Shown: positions 19,540 to 29,550, counted from the first letter of the stretch. The stretch: DNA of 64,000 nucleotides from an uncultured Erythrobacter sp. (GCA_947501005.1 CANMTU010000001.1:1760501-1824500); one strand, 5' to 3'. Numbers and translations: made by a program. The notes: generated by a model from the sequence alone, not told the origin.

Positions 19540-20919
19540 TTACTCTGACGCCGGCGCGGGCGCAGGCAAGGTGATCGGGCCTGCCCGATTGGCGAGGATG
19601 TTCACCACCGCCGTATAGACCGCGACGTTCTGGCGCAGCTGGGCGGGATCGATCTTGTCGAGCGTATCGTCCGGCGTGTGGTGCAGCTCGAAATAGCGGG
19701 TGCCGTCCTGCTGCAGATCGACCAGCGCGGCGTTCTGCTCGCGCACGACGTCGAGGTCCGCCCCGCCGGTCGCCATCTCGCCGCCCGGCGCCACGCCGAG
19801 GGTCGCCAGGGCATTCGCCAGTTCGCGATAGAGCGCGGGGTCGGTCCGGGTGAAACTGGTGTCGAGCCGCCAGATCCGGTCGGCGCCGAAATCGCTTTCG
19901 ATGCCGGCATAGATCGGCTCGCCCCGGTGCGCGGCGGCATAGGCGCGGCCGCCCCAGACGCCGGTTTCCTCGGCGCCCGCGAACAGCACGCGAATGGTGC
20001 GCAGCGGCTGGCCGATCGCGGCGACATGCTTCGCCGCGGCGGCTACGATGCCGCAGCCCGCCCCGTCGTCGATCGCGCCGGTGCCGAGATCCCAGCTGTC
20101 GAGATGACAGGCGAGCAGCACCGGCGGGAGCGAGGGATCGCGCCCGACGATTTCGCCGACGACATTGCCGCTCTTCGTGGTGCCCAGATCGCGCGGCGTC
20201 AGGACCAGCTTCATGCGAATGGGAGTATCGCCGGTGCGGGCGAACATGCGCTCTAGATTATCCGCATCGGGGTTCGACAGCGCGCCCGCCGGCGTCGGCG
20301 TCTGCCCTTCGGCGAAGGTGGTGCCCCCGGTATGCGGCGTGCGGTGGTTCTCGGTCCCGATGGAGCGGATGACGGTGGCGACCGCGCCCTTGCTGGCGGC
20401 AAGCCCCGGCCCGGTCCAGCGAGCGGGTCCGGCGAAGCCGTAGCCCGAACCGTCCTGCGTCGGGCGCATGTCGTGGCTGATGAAGGCGATCTTGCCCTTC
20501 AGGCTGCCCGGCGCGGCAGCGGCCAGATCGGCATAGGTCGGGAAATAGACGACCTCCGCTTCCAGCCCCTTCGCCCCCGTCGAGGCGCTGTTGCCGAGTG
20601 CCACGATCCGCATCGGCTGGGCATAGGGCGCTGTGACATAGGCTTCTTCCGTGCCGCGCACCCAGGTCTGCATGTCGTACGCTTCGTCCGCGACATTGGC
20701 GAAGCCGTTGGCGGTGAGCCAGCGCATCGCCCATTCGCGCCCCCGCGCCTCGGCCGGCGTTCCCGCCTGCCGCGGGCCGACTTCGGTGGTGATGCCTTCC
20801 ACGAAATCCCACGCCCATTCGTCGGACTGCAACGCGGTCTGCGCCTGCTCCCCGGCGGTTTGCGCGATGGCGGGCGTTGCGAGCGAGAGGGCGACAAGTG
20901 CGAGGAGCGATGTTTTCAT
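19540..20919 (-). CDS. M28 family zinc aminopeptidase, exported
   Basis: A 459-residue periplasmic peptidase. A signal peptide (MKTSLLALVALSLATPAIA) is cut near residue 20. Residues that bind the two zincs are in ACHLDSWDLGTGAIDDGAG (His, Asp), GAEETGVWG (Glu pair) and ESDFGADR (Asp), with a final HHTPDDTLDK histidine; this is the M28 arrangement. A protease-associated insert lies in between. The same frame stays open upstream to 21984, antisense-free but inside the glycosyltransferase gene, so ATG 20919 with its signal peptide is the credible start. Confidence 0.93.
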   Translation of the reverse strand: MKTSLLALVALSLATPAIAQTAGEQAQTALQSDEWAWDFVEGITTEVGPRQAGTPAEARGREWAMRWLTANGFANVADEAYDMQTWVRGTEEAYVTAPYAQPMRIVALGNSASTGAKGLEAEVVYFPTYADLAAAAPGSLKGKIAFISHDMRPTQDGSGYGFAGPARWTGPGLAASKGAVATVIRSIGTENHRTPHTGGTTFAEGQTPTPAGALSNPDADNLERMFARTGDTPIRMKLVLTPRDLGTTKSGNVVGEIVGRDPSLPPVLLACHLDSWDLGTGAIDDGAGCGIVAAAAKHVAAIGQPLRTIRVLFAGAEETGVWGGRAYAAAHRGEPIYAGIESDFGADRIWRLDTSFTRTDPALYRELANALATLGVAPGGEMATGGADLDVVREQNAALVDLQQDGTRYFELHHTPDDTLDKIDPAQLRQNVAVYTAVVNILANRAGPITLPAPAPASE

Positions 20920-20966
20920 GGCCGCGCTTGCTATCAGGCCGTGCGGCAATGCCAAGTGCGAATGCG

Positions 20967-22148
20967 CTATGCCTCGGTCGCCGCGTGCCAGAACGCCGCG
21001 ATCCGTTCCGCTGCCGCATCGGCGCTGTCCGGGAAGATCAGCGTTTCGATCGCATCTGCGAACCGCTCGACGTCGCCGAACCCGGCGCGTGCCGCCGTCG
21101 CCGCGCTGTGGCGCCGCCATTCGCCCTCGTCCGCCGCCAGCGCCAGCATGGCCCGCGCAATCCCCTCGACCGAGTGGGGTTCGACCACGAAGCCGTTCAC
21201 GCCGTTGCGCACCAGCACGTCGCGCGCGCCGACGGGGGTGGAGACGATGGCGGGCACGCCCACCGCCGCCGCCTCGTTGACGACCAGTCCCCATTGCTCG
21301 ACCGTGCTGACGAGGCACAGGGCGAGCGCGTTGCCGATCCGCCGCGCGACATCCTCGGCGCGCAGGAAGCCCGTGAAAACCACCCCCTCGCCCGCGCTTG
21401 CCTGCATATCCCCCGCCAGCTCCCCGTCGCCAACCAGGATCAGGCGGCGCGGCGGCACAGGCGACAGGTCGCGATACCGGGCATAGGCGGCAAGCAATGC
21501 GGGCAGGTTCTTCTTGCTCACGAAGCGCCCGACATAGAGGAAGTCGCGCGTGCTCCACGGCCGGCTCGGCACGCCCGCCTGCCGCCGGATGCGTGCACAT
21601 CCCACCGTGTCGTAGCCCGGCAGGATCGGCTTCTTCCCGAAACCGAGGAAGCGCACATAGTCGCGCTGGCGCGGCCCGCCGACGATGGCGGCGCGATAGG
21701 GGGCGAGCAATCTTGCCTTGGCCTGTTCGCGCCACAGCGCGCGGGGGAAATCGTCGAACTTGCTTTCGGTCATCATCACCATGCGCTTGCCCGCGGCGGC
21801 AAGCCGCCAGGACAGGGCGATCATGTGCGCTTCTGAATAGGGCACGCCGACGCACACCATGTCCGCATCCGCCAGCGCCGCGCGGGCGGCTCCGAACAGC
21901 TCGCGCCGCCCGATGGTCTCGTAGCTGCGGCCGGGAAACAGGGAGATGTGTCGCGCGGCATCGAAGCCCTGCGCCGGCTCCCACGCATAGGTCGCGCTGC
22001 TGGGCGCATATTCCACCGCCAGCACTTCTGCCCGGCCCGCCAGCCGGCGCGCGGCGGCCTCGACCCGGTCGACATGGAACGCGCCGAACTGGCTGAACAG
22101 GATGGCGATCCGGGGCGGCCCGGCCGGTTGTGCTTCGCTTCGAACCAT
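20967..22148 (-). CDS. glycosyltransferase, GT4/GT-B fold
   Basis: A 393-residue GT-B glycosyltransferase. The N-terminal domain opens with RIAILFSQFGAFHVDRVEAAAR. The C-terminal Glycos_transf_1 domain has FLYVGRFVSKKNLPALLAAY, LILVGDGEL, the GFLRAEDV loop and EQWGLVVNEAAAVGVPAIVS, the E-x7-E nucleotide-sugar site. It probably builds a surface or capsular glycan. It stands alone, without a polysaccharide cluster, between an exported peptidase and ettA (divergent). Confidence 0.88.
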   Translation of the reverse strand: MVRSEAQPAGPPRIAILFSQFGAFHVDRVEAAARRLAGRAEVLAVEYAPSSATYAWEPAQGFDAARHISLFPGRSYETIGRRELFGAARAALADADMVCVGVPYSEAHMIALSWRLAAAGKRMVMMTESKFDDFPRALWREQAKARLLAPYRAAIVGGPRQRDYVRFLGFGKKPILPGYDTVGCARIRRQAGVPSRPWSTRDFLYVGRFVSKKNLPALLAAYARYRDLSPVPPRRLILVGDGELAGDMQASAGEGVVFTGFLRAEDVARRIGNALALCLVSTVEQWGLVVNEAAAVGVPAIVSTPVGARDVLVRNGVNGFVVEPHSVEGIARAMLALAADEGEWRRHSAATAARAGFGDVERFADAIETLIFPDSADAAAERIAAFWHAATEA

Positions 22149-22289
22149 CGCCCGCCCGCTAGGTCAAAACGCCGCCGCGCGCCACAGGCTTGCCCGAAAG
22201 CGCCGCTGCCATTATCTGCACCCGCAATCGCATGGCGGCCCGCCCGCCATCCCGCTTTTCCAGAACACGATCCCCGAAGGAACCCGCCG

Positions 22290-23963
<1,674 letters not shown>

Positions 23964-23973
23964 CAGCTGGGCG

Positions 23974-24002
23974 GGTCGTAAGCAGTTGATCTGCTTACGA
24001 CC
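23974..24002. terminator. 12-bp perfect hairpin after ettA
   Basis: GGTCGTAAGCAG (23974-23985) pairs with its exact complement (23991-24002) around TTGAT, 10 bases after the ettA stop. There is no T-tract. It may terminate ettA, and it marks the left edge of the compositionally different stretch that follows. Confidence 0.55.
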
Positions 24003-24357
24003 TAATTGCGGGCGTCGGCGAAACCTTAATGTGACTACGGAAGCTGGGGGGGTGTGATCCAGTACAGCGCGTGGTCACCTTCCGCAATTTGGTGATCACT
24101 GTTGCGTTGTGCTTTGTCGGCTCGGGGAGGATAGAACTCGCACCTGTTTTAGTCCGTGTACCCCGCTTTCCCTTTTTCGCGACCGATTGGTAGTCCTTGA
24201 TGATAGTCGCGACTTCCTTCGTTGTCCGAAAGCAGAATAGGTCAGTCACACCGAAATCATCCGGTGGGATAGGCCAACTGCGCTGGCGATTGTCTTCTTG
24301 CCGATTGTGAGACATTTCGCGCTTCAACGCAGAAACGCTGGTCCGTACCGCCGACAT
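23995..24357 (-). CDS. hypothetical protein, weakly supported
   Basis: An open frame of 120 codons (an internal ATG at 24315 gives 106). It is not recognised. It is rich in Lys, Thr and Ser, unlike the Ala/Arg-rich proteins around it, and has no signal peptide or membrane segment. It ends inside the hairpin after ettA. It may be a transferred gene, a fragment or non-coding. Confidence 0.3.
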   Translation of the reverse strand: MSAVRTSVSALKREMSHNRQEDNRQRSWPIPPDDFGVTDLFCFRTTKEVATIIKDYQSVAKKGKRGTRTKTGASSILPEPTKHNATVITKLRKVTTRCTGSHPPSFRSHIKVSPTPAIRS

Positions 24358-24775
24358 TCCTCCACCCCGGTGAGTTCAACGTTGGCTTCCAATCCATAGC
24401 CGGGTGCTCAATCATGGCTCAGCGCAGCTCAGAAACCGACAGGCAGCTTTAGCGCCTTTCGATTTGCTAACCGACTTTCCGCTACCGACTCTGCCTCATT
24501 TGGGATCAGGAAGCGCTTTGTCGTCTTCAAATCTGGAGTTCGCAGCGGGATACGTGTCAGAGATCAAACGCAAGGACGGCGATCCTGCCGAACTTTGCCA
24601 ACTTGCCGTGAACTGGTTGGAATTGAATCCTAGGCCGGCGAACCTGCAAACACCCAAGTATAGCCGTTGACAACTGGCAGCGTCGCGACCGCTTCGGAAA
24701 CGTCGGCTTTCGTCGCGCGGTATCGTAAAGCATCCGATCTCCGACCCCCATATTTGCGGAAATTCCGAGTGCTAG
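24358..24775. other. about 420 bases with nothing recognisable
   Basis: Frames here are short, overlap on both strands and show no family resemblance or good ribosome sites. Base composition is lower in G+C than in the flanking genes. I see no repeats, transposase fragments or RNA gene. Confidence 0.4.
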
Positions 24776-25069
24776 GTGCGCAACACAACCTTACCGACCG
24801 CTCCCCGCGATGCTGGTTACAAGCCGGACCAGCCGCTTCCAACCCCATGGCGAGCATTCAACGACGATGCAGCGAAGGCGAAAACGGATCCAGAGTATAT
24901 CCGTCAGAGCAATGGATCATACTATTGCACCTGTAATAGTGCTCTGTCGCCACGTCGGACCGGCAACATCTACTTCGATAGAATAATGCGCGGAGTGGAC
25001 AAATCGCCTTGGCTGGAATACACAGGTGGTGAAAAGGACCTTACCAATCGCGAGAAGAAGTCATGCTAA
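24776..25069 (+). CDS. hypothetical protein, upstream partner of a small exported protein
   Basis: A 97-codon frame whose end overlaps the start of the next frame by 7 bases. It is not recognised; the C-terminal part has SNGSYYCTCNSALS and a Lys/Glu-rich tail. The true start is unclear because the first 20 codons show no ribosome site. Base composition differs from flanking core genes. The overlap with a better supported frame is the only argument for coding. Confidence 0.35.
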   Translation: MRNTTLPTAPRDAGYKPDQPLPTPWRAFNDDAAKAKTDPEYIRQSNGSYYCTCNSALSPRRTGNIYFDRIMRGVDKSPWLEYTGGEKDLTNREKKSC

Positions 25070-25341
25070 CATTATTTGCTGCTGCCCTAGTCCCTTTGGT
25101 TCCAATAACGATCGACGATCCCCGGTTAGATAGCGATAGAACGTTTGTATCCGATAAGGCAAAAAACGCCTTAGCTAGTGAACTGTCGGATGACGTGCTT
25201 TGTATCGACGATGCCCCTTCGCGATATGACAGCATATGTTTGACCCATGAGGAATGGGTAAAAGCAATTGCTTTGGCTAATGATGGGAAGGGAAAAGAAC
25301 CCCCGCGGTTCGTTAACCGAATTCAACACCTTCAAAATTAG
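25063..25341 (+). CDS. small exported protein with a two-cysteine motif
   Basis: A 92-residue protein with a short hydrophobic N-terminus (MLTLFAAALVPLVPI), then an acidic region and the pattern DDVLCIDD...SICLTHEEW. Sphingomonad genomes hold many small secreted proteins with a Cys, 10-15 residues, Cys-x-T-x-x-E-W arrangement, and this fits loosely; the function of those is unknown. It lies in the lower-GC stretch, so it may have been acquired by transfer. Confidence 0.5.
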   Translation: MLTLFAAALVPLVPITIDDPRLDSDRTFVSDKAKNALASELSDDVLCIDDAPSRYDSICLTHEEWVKAIALANDGKGKEPPRFVNRIQHLQN

Positions 25342-25640
25342 AAGTCGTTCACCGGTTTGACCCACAAACATCGTTCTATGATCGCCATGGTGTTTGGCTA
25401 ATTGACTGATCGTGGTGCGCATAAGATTTCTGTCAAATCACCAAATCGGCATAATACTATCTCGTCGAAAGGTCCCCTTTCGTCACTCCGATGCTATAAG
25501 CCGACATCCCGCTCACAACCCCAGCTATGGTGGTTCGTATCCATTTCTCTGTTGCACCAAAACGGTCGCTGCCTTTGTGGCTCGCCCCATTTGACACGCC
25601 CCACCCATCTTTGACAGACTCGTGCGTGACAGTGCCCGGA
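25342..25640. other. about 300 bases of non-coding, lower-GC sequence
   Basis: No frame here is convincing on either strand. The last 60 bases probably hold the promoter of the FKBP gene. No repeat or attachment-site-like sequence was noticed. Confidence 0.4.
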
Positions 25641-25701
25641 TCGCGGGCACAACCGGGCCGGCGCTTTCCCGCCGGACACGCGAAAGCTTCAAAGGATATT
25701 C

Positions 25702-26139
25702 ATGACCACACCCAATAACGGCGATACCGTAACCATCGACTACACCCTCAAGCGCGGCGACGGGGAAGTCGTCGGCAGCACCGAGGAAGTCGGGCCGCAG
25801 CAGGTCCAGCTCGGCGCCGGGCAGACCTTTCCGCAGATCGAGCAGGCGCTCACTGGCATGGAAGTGGGCGAGAACAAGGTCGTCTCGATCGATTGTGCCA
25901 ACGCCTTCGGCCCGCGCAACGACCAGCTCGTGATCGACATTCCGCGCGGCAACCTCCCACCCGAACCCGCCCCGCAGCTCGGCATGGCCTTGCAGGCGCA
26001 GCAGCCCGACGGCACGCCCATGACGCTCTACGTCGTCGAGGTCGGGGACGAGGCGATCAAGGCGGACGGCAATCACCCGCTCGCCGGCGAGGACATCACC
26101 TTCGACCTCACGCTGCGCGACATCAAGCAAGCCGCCTGA
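25702..26139 (+). CDS. FKBP-type peptidyl-prolyl isomerase, SlyD-like
   Basis: A 145-residue cytosolic isomerase/chaperone. The N-terminal FKBP half (TVTIDYTLKRGDGEVVGST) surrounds an IF (insert-in-flap) chaperone domain (about residues 65-125, with NAFGPRNDQLVIDIPRGNLPPE), then closes with ITFDLTLRDIKQA. The GxGQTFPQIEQALTGMEVGE segment is a SlyD/SlpA hallmark. The histidine-rich metal tail of E. coli SlyD is absent. A hairpin terminator follows. Confidence 0.93.
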   Translation: MTTPNNGDTVTIDYTLKRGDGEVVGSTEEVGPQQVQLGAGQTFPQIEQALTGMEVGENKVVSIDCANAFGPRNDQLVIDIPRGNLPPEPAPQLGMALQAQQPDGTPMTLYVVEVGDEAIKADGNHPLAGEDITFDLTLRDIKQAA

Positions 26140-26170
26140 CAGGGCTGCATCCGCCTCCCACCCAACCCGG

Positions 26171-26193
26171 CCTGCCGAACATCCTTCGGCAGG
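26171..26193. terminator. 9-bp hairpin after the SlyD-like gene
   Basis: CCTGCCGAA (26171-26179) pairs with TTCGGCAGG (26185-26193) over a 5-base loop, about 30 bases after the stop. No T-tract follows. Confidence 0.5.
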
Positions 26194-26222
26194 CCGTCTG
26201 GTTGGGGGACATCGCGATTGAC

Positions 26223-26441
26223 ATGTTCGGCGACGAACCGAACTATCCCACCGGCAAGGGCACGGTCACGCTCATCGAACCCAAGACGCCGATGGGTTCG
26301 ACAGCGTTCGGCAACCCCAGCGTGGCGATCGTCGACCGGCCCGACGAGAAAGGCAAGGCAATCGTCATCAGCTACACGATCTTCGCCGAGGGCGGAAAGG
26401 GCAACGAGATTGGCCCAGTGCTGTATTACTTCAACATCTAG
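26223..26441 (+). CDS. small hypothetical protein
   Basis: A 72-residue frame starting at ATG 26223; an in-frame TTG at 26202 is possible. It reads as a soluble beta-rich protein (GTVTLIEPKTPMGS, VAIVDRPDEKGKAIVISYTIFAEG) with no cysteine, signal or membrane segment. It is not recognised. It sits 15 bases before the acylphosphatase gene and might be co-transcribed. Codon use looks like the neighbours, which favours it being real. Confidence 0.5.
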   Translation: MFGDEPNYPTGKGTVTLIEPKTPMGSTAFGNPSVAIVDRPDEKGKAIVISYTIFAEGGKGNEIGPVLYYFNI

Positions 26442-26456
26442 GATGGCCCCGCTTCG

Positions 26457-26723
26457 ATGACAGTTCGCCACTTGATCGTTCACGGGCGCGTCCAAGGCAT
26501 CTTCTTTCGCGACTGGACGGTGGAAACCGCCCGATCGCTCGGCATAGCGGGTTGGGTCCGCAATCGGCCCGACGGAACGGCCGAGGCGCATCTGGAAGGC
26601 GACCCGGCAGCGGTCGACCGGATGGTGGAGGCGATGCGGGACGGCCCGCCCCGCGCGAAGGTCGACCGGATCGACCAGCACGAGGCCGAGCGCGAGGACC
26701 TGAGCGGGTTCGAACGGCGGTGA
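26457..26723 (+). CDS. acylphosphatase
   Basis: An 88-residue enzyme that hydrolyses carboxyl-phosphate bonds in acylphosphates. The acylphosphatase signature is complete: VHGRVQGIFFRDWT, with the substrate-binding Arg in FFRD, and GWVRNRPDGTAEAHLEG, with the catalytic Asn in VRN. Length and ferredoxin-like strand pattern match the family. It is convergent with the rhodopsin gene, with 10 bases between the stops. Confidence 0.95.
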   Translation: MTVRHLIVHGRVQGIFFRDWTVETARSLGIAGWVRNRPDGTAEAHLEGDPAAVDRMVEAMRDGPPRAKVDRIDQHEAEREDLSGFERR

Positions 26724-26733
26724 GGCCCGGCCC

Positions 26734-27471
26734 TTATGCCTCGGCCGAGTGCCGCAGCCTGGCCTTGGGATTAGCCTCGTCGTATTCGGGAAATTTCGGG
26801 GCGAGTTTGCGCAATTCATAGAGGTCGTAGATCGAGAAGCCCACTTTCGAGAAGATCGGCAGGATCACGAACAGGGCGACTTCGGTAAGGTCGTCGAGCA
26901 GCCCGATACCCGACGGGCCGAGCGCCCAGATGAGCGGATAGCCCAGCCACATCAGCGTGAAATAGGTGGTCACCCGCGTATAGGCGCCGCCGATCTCGGC
27001 ATTGTGGGCATAGGCCTCGCGCCGCACCCGCGTCCACAAGGTCCCGAGCATCAGGACCAGGCAGACGCAGCCGGTGGCATACCAGAACCATTGCGGTCCC
27101 TGCTCTACCGAAAGATCGGCGAACAGGCCCGAAAGGATCATGATCACGTCGAGCGCGACGAGGGTGAAGATGGTCGTCTTGTCGAGCGGGCGGAAGAACA
27201 TGCCGGTCGAACACAGCACGAAGAGCAGCAGCGGCGTGGTGACGATCCAGTCGAGATAGCGCGCGAAGTGGACCTCCTGCCCGCCCATCTCGAGCGTGCC
27301 CTGCCCCAGTGCCATCGCGGTGTAGGCCAGGCCCGACCACACCGGGATGACGATGGCGGCGGCGTATTCGTATTGCGGCACGTGCCGGGGATCGCGGCTC
27401 CACACGAAGAACAGGATCGCGCCCGCCGCCATGCATGCCACGTAGAGCCACAGCCAGCTGGTGTCCGTCAT
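26734..27471 (-). CDS. microbial rhodopsin, xenorhodopsin / Anabaena-sensory-rhodopsin type
   Basis: A 245-residue seven-helix retinal protein. Helix C reads RYLDWIVTTPLLLFV: R71, D74 (proton-acceptor position of bacteriorhodopsin D85), T78 and V85 (donor position D96, here hydrophobic). Helix F has MWLGYPLIWALG. Helix G has VILPIFSKVGFSIYDL with the retinal lysine K209 and proline P205 where proton pumps have Asp212. Pro at that site is the mark of Anabaena sensory rhodopsin and of xenorhodopsins, some of which pump protons inward. Start is ATG 27471, with GGAGAAAG upstream; TTG 27519 would add 16 residues. No retinal-forming blh or carotenoid gene lies in the window. Pump versus sensor cannot be decided from sequence. 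Confidence 0.93.
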   Translation of the reverse strand: MTDTSWLWLYVACMAAGAILFFVWSRDPRHVPQYEYAAAIVIPVWSGLAYTAMALGQGTLEMGGQEVHFARYLDWIVTTPLLLFVLCSTGMFFRPLDKTTIFTLVALDVIMILSGLFADLSVEQGPQWFWYATGCVCLVLMLGTLWTRVRREAYAHNAEIGGAYTRVTTYFTLMWLGYPLIWALGPSGIGLLDDLTEVALFVILPIFSKVGFSIYDLYELRKLAPKFPEYDEANPKARLRHSAEA

Positions 27472-27751
27472 TCCGTCTTTCTCCGATCCGCGTTCCTGGT
27501 CTCCCCAACGCCAGAGCAAGTGATTGGTTCATTTTGCAATTTCCGCGAGCCCAGCTGGCGCCCTCTGCGCGATCGAAGTCCACTACGGCGAAAGCAGACG
27601 ATCAGCAAACTTGCAGTTAATGTTTGAGTAGTCGAACCTGAACGAACGGATATATGGCCGGTTCAGAAAAGCGTCAGCGGGTTATGATACAAGACACCAT
27701 CGACACAGCCGGAGGTGGTGGGACGGCTTGGTCCAGGAAAGGAATGCGACG

Positions 27752-28723
27752 ATGACATTGACCAAGCTGATGAAAGGCACCGCGCTTGACGCGCTGGCAG
27801 CCACTCTTGCCTTCACCGCCATTTCCGCGCCCGCGCAGGCCGCCGAGGCCGGCCAGCGCGCGGAACAGCGGGACCGCGAACCCAGCCGCGCCCGGTCGGA
27901 ACGCGGCGCCAGCCAGCAGGCGCAGCGGATCCGCGAAGCCCGGCAGGAACGCAGGGCCGACATTCGCGAGGCGCGCCAGGAACGCCGCAGCGAACAGCGT
28001 GAGGCGCGGCAGGAACGCCGGAGCGAACGCCGCGAGGATGCCCGCGCACAGCAGCAACGCCGGATCGAAAATGTCCGCGACGCGCGGCAGGACCGTCGGA
28101 GCGAACGCCGCGAAGATCTCGGGGAACAGCAGGAACGCCGGATCGAGGATGCGCGCACGCAGGCCATTCGCGAAGCCGCCCGCCGCGATCGGCGCGAACG
28201 GACCTATGAGGGACGCAACACGCGCTATACCGGCGATCGCAACCGCTCCTATACCGATCGGGGGCGCGACCGGAACCTCGCCGCCGAACAGGCCGCGCGG
28301 ATCGAGCGTATCCGCCGCGAAGCCGTGCAGGACCGCCGCGAGCGGCGCGACGATATTCGCGACGCCCGCCGCGCCCGGTATTACGATGGCCGCAGCTGGC
28401 ACAACTACGATCGGTGGGACACGCACCGCTGGCGTGACAACCGCCGCTATGACTGGCGCGGATATCGCACGCACAACCGCAGCCTCTACCGCCTCGGCCA
28501 GTATTACTCGCCCTATCGCAACTACCGCTACAGCCGGTTGAACATCGGCTTCCGGCTGGGAAGCCCGTTCTATGGCAGCCGCTACTGGATCAACGACCCC
28601 TGGCGCTATCGCCTGCCGGAAGTGTACGGCCCCTATCGCTGGGTCCGCTATTACGACGACGTCCTGCTGGTCGATGTCTATAATGGCGAAGTGGTCGACG
28701 TGATCCACGACTTCTTCTGGTAA
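27752..28723 (+). CDS. RcnB family protein with a charged helical repeat
   Basis: A 323-residue exported protein. The signal peptide ends at APAQA (about residue 29). Residues about 35-140 are a polyampholyte made of imperfect 10-12-residue units (REARQERRAD, REARQERRSE, RDARQDRRSE), expected to be a long charged helix. The C-terminal third is a Tyr/Arg-rich region ending in the RcnB fold (YWINDPWRYRLPEVYGPY, VLLVDVYNGEVVDVIHDFFW). RcnB of E. coli is a periplasmic nickel/cobalt homeostasis protein; a similar role here is only inferred. AGGAAAGGA precedes ATG 27752. Divergent from the rhodopsin, followed by a strong terminator. Confidence 0.85.
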   Translation: MTLTKLMKGTALDALAATLAFTAISAPAQAAEAGQRAEQRDREPSRARSERGASQQAQRIREARQERRADIREARQERRSEQREARQERRSERREDARAQQQRRIENVRDARQDRRSERREDLGEQQERRIEDARTQAIREAARRDRRERTYEGRNTRYTGDRNRSYTDRGRDRNLAAEQAARIERIRREAVQDRRERRDDIRDARRARYYDGRSWHNYDRWDTHRWRDNRRYDWRGYRTHNRSLYRLGQYYSPYRNYRYSRLNIGFRLGSPFYGSRYWINDPWRYRLPEVYGPYRWVRYYDDVLLVDVYNGEVVDVIHDFFW

Positions 28724-28765
28724 TCGCCCGCACGGCCTGCGTCGCCAGGCGTGGCCCGCAAAAGC

Positions 28766-28797
28766 AAACCTCCGCCGAGAGATCGGCGGAGGTTTTT
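28766..28797 (+). terminator. strong intrinsic terminator after the RcnB-like gene
   Basis: AAACCTCCGCCGA (28766-28778) and TCGGCGGAGGTTT (28783-28795) form a 13-bp stem with a 4-base loop, followed by TT and preceded by AAA on the other side. It is the clearest Rho-independent terminator in the window. Confidence 0.88.
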
Positions 28798-28857
28798 GCT
28801 TACGGAGGGTCCGGCCCGCGCAGGGGTCGCGCAATCCCCTTGTCCCCCCGGACCGGA

Positions 28858-29544
28858 ATGATATTGACCGACCCCATGAGCATGCAGACCGTGATACCCG
28901 ATCAGGACGCCCTGCGCCGCGTGGGCGCCAAGGTCCGCCAGAGGCTGGAAAGCGACCCCGAGATCTATCAGGTGCCGACCAAGAAGGCGGAAATCTTTGC
29001 CGTGCCGAATTTCCTCAGCCCCGAGGAATGCCGCCGGTTCATCACCATGATCGACGTCGTCGCCCGGCCCAGCGAACTGCATGAAACCGCCTATGTGGAG
29101 AAATTCCGCACTTCCTATTCCGGCAATTTCAACCCGCACGATCCGTTCGTAAAATCCATTTCGCGCAGGATCGACGATTGTCTGGGCATGAACGCGCTAT
29201 GCGGCGAGAACATCCAGGGTCAGCGCTATCTCCCCGGGCAGGAGTTCAAGCCGCATAATGACTGGTTCTACACCGACCAGGAATACTGGAAGACCGAACG
29301 CAAGCGTGGCGGGCAACGCTGCTGGACGGCGATGGCCTTCCTTAACGTGGTCGAGGAAGGGGGCCACACGCATTTCACCGAGGTCGGCGCCTCGATCGAG
29401 CCAAAGCCCGGCGTCCTGCTGGTGTGGAACAACGCGACGCGCGAGGGCAAGCCGAACGACAATACCAAGCATGCCGGCACGCCGGTGATAAAGGGATCGA
29501 AATACGTGCTGACCAAATGGTATCGCACGCGCAAGCATCATTGA
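28858..29544 (+). CDS. 2OG-Fe(II) oxygenase, prolyl 4-hydroxylase-like
   Basis: A 228-residue dioxygenase that uses 2-oxoglutarate, O2 and Fe(II). The iron ligands are H133 and D135 in KPHNDWF and H205 in TKHAGTPV, and the 2-oxoglutarate lysine is in IKGSKYVLTKWYRTR. The P4H features SGNFNPHD, GQRYLPGQEFKPH and AMAFLNVVEEGGHTHF are all present. Start at ATG 28858 follows CCGGACCGGA; TTG 28840 or ATG 28876 are alternatives. Its protein substrate is unknown. Convergent with the LOV kinase gene. Confidence 0.92.
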   Translation: MILTDPMSMQTVIPDQDALRRVGAKVRQRLESDPEIYQVPTKKAEIFAVPNFLSPEECRRFITMIDVVARPSELHETAYVEKFRTSYSGNFNPHDPFVKSISRRIDDCLGMNALCGENIQGQRYLPGQEFKPHNDWFYTDQEYWKTERKRGGQRCWTAMAFLNVVEEGGHTHFTEVGASIEPKPGVLLVWNNATREGKPNDNTKHAGTPVIKGSKYVLTKWYRTRKHH

Positions 29545-29550
29545 CGCAGG

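Noticed and set aside
20920-21984. Open frame extending the M28 peptidase far upstream
   Set aside because: The extension lies in another frame of the glycosyltransferase gene, and the signal peptide at 20919 defines the true start.
23974-24002. Possible phage attachment site after ettA
   Set aside because: The hairpin has no second copy noticed in the window, there is no integrase and no tRNA, so I list it only as a terminator-like hairpin.
26223-26441. Fusion of this small frame with the FKBP gene region (frame open from 25893)
   Set aside because: The upstream part is an out-of-frame shadow of the FKBP gene and is separated by a hairpin.
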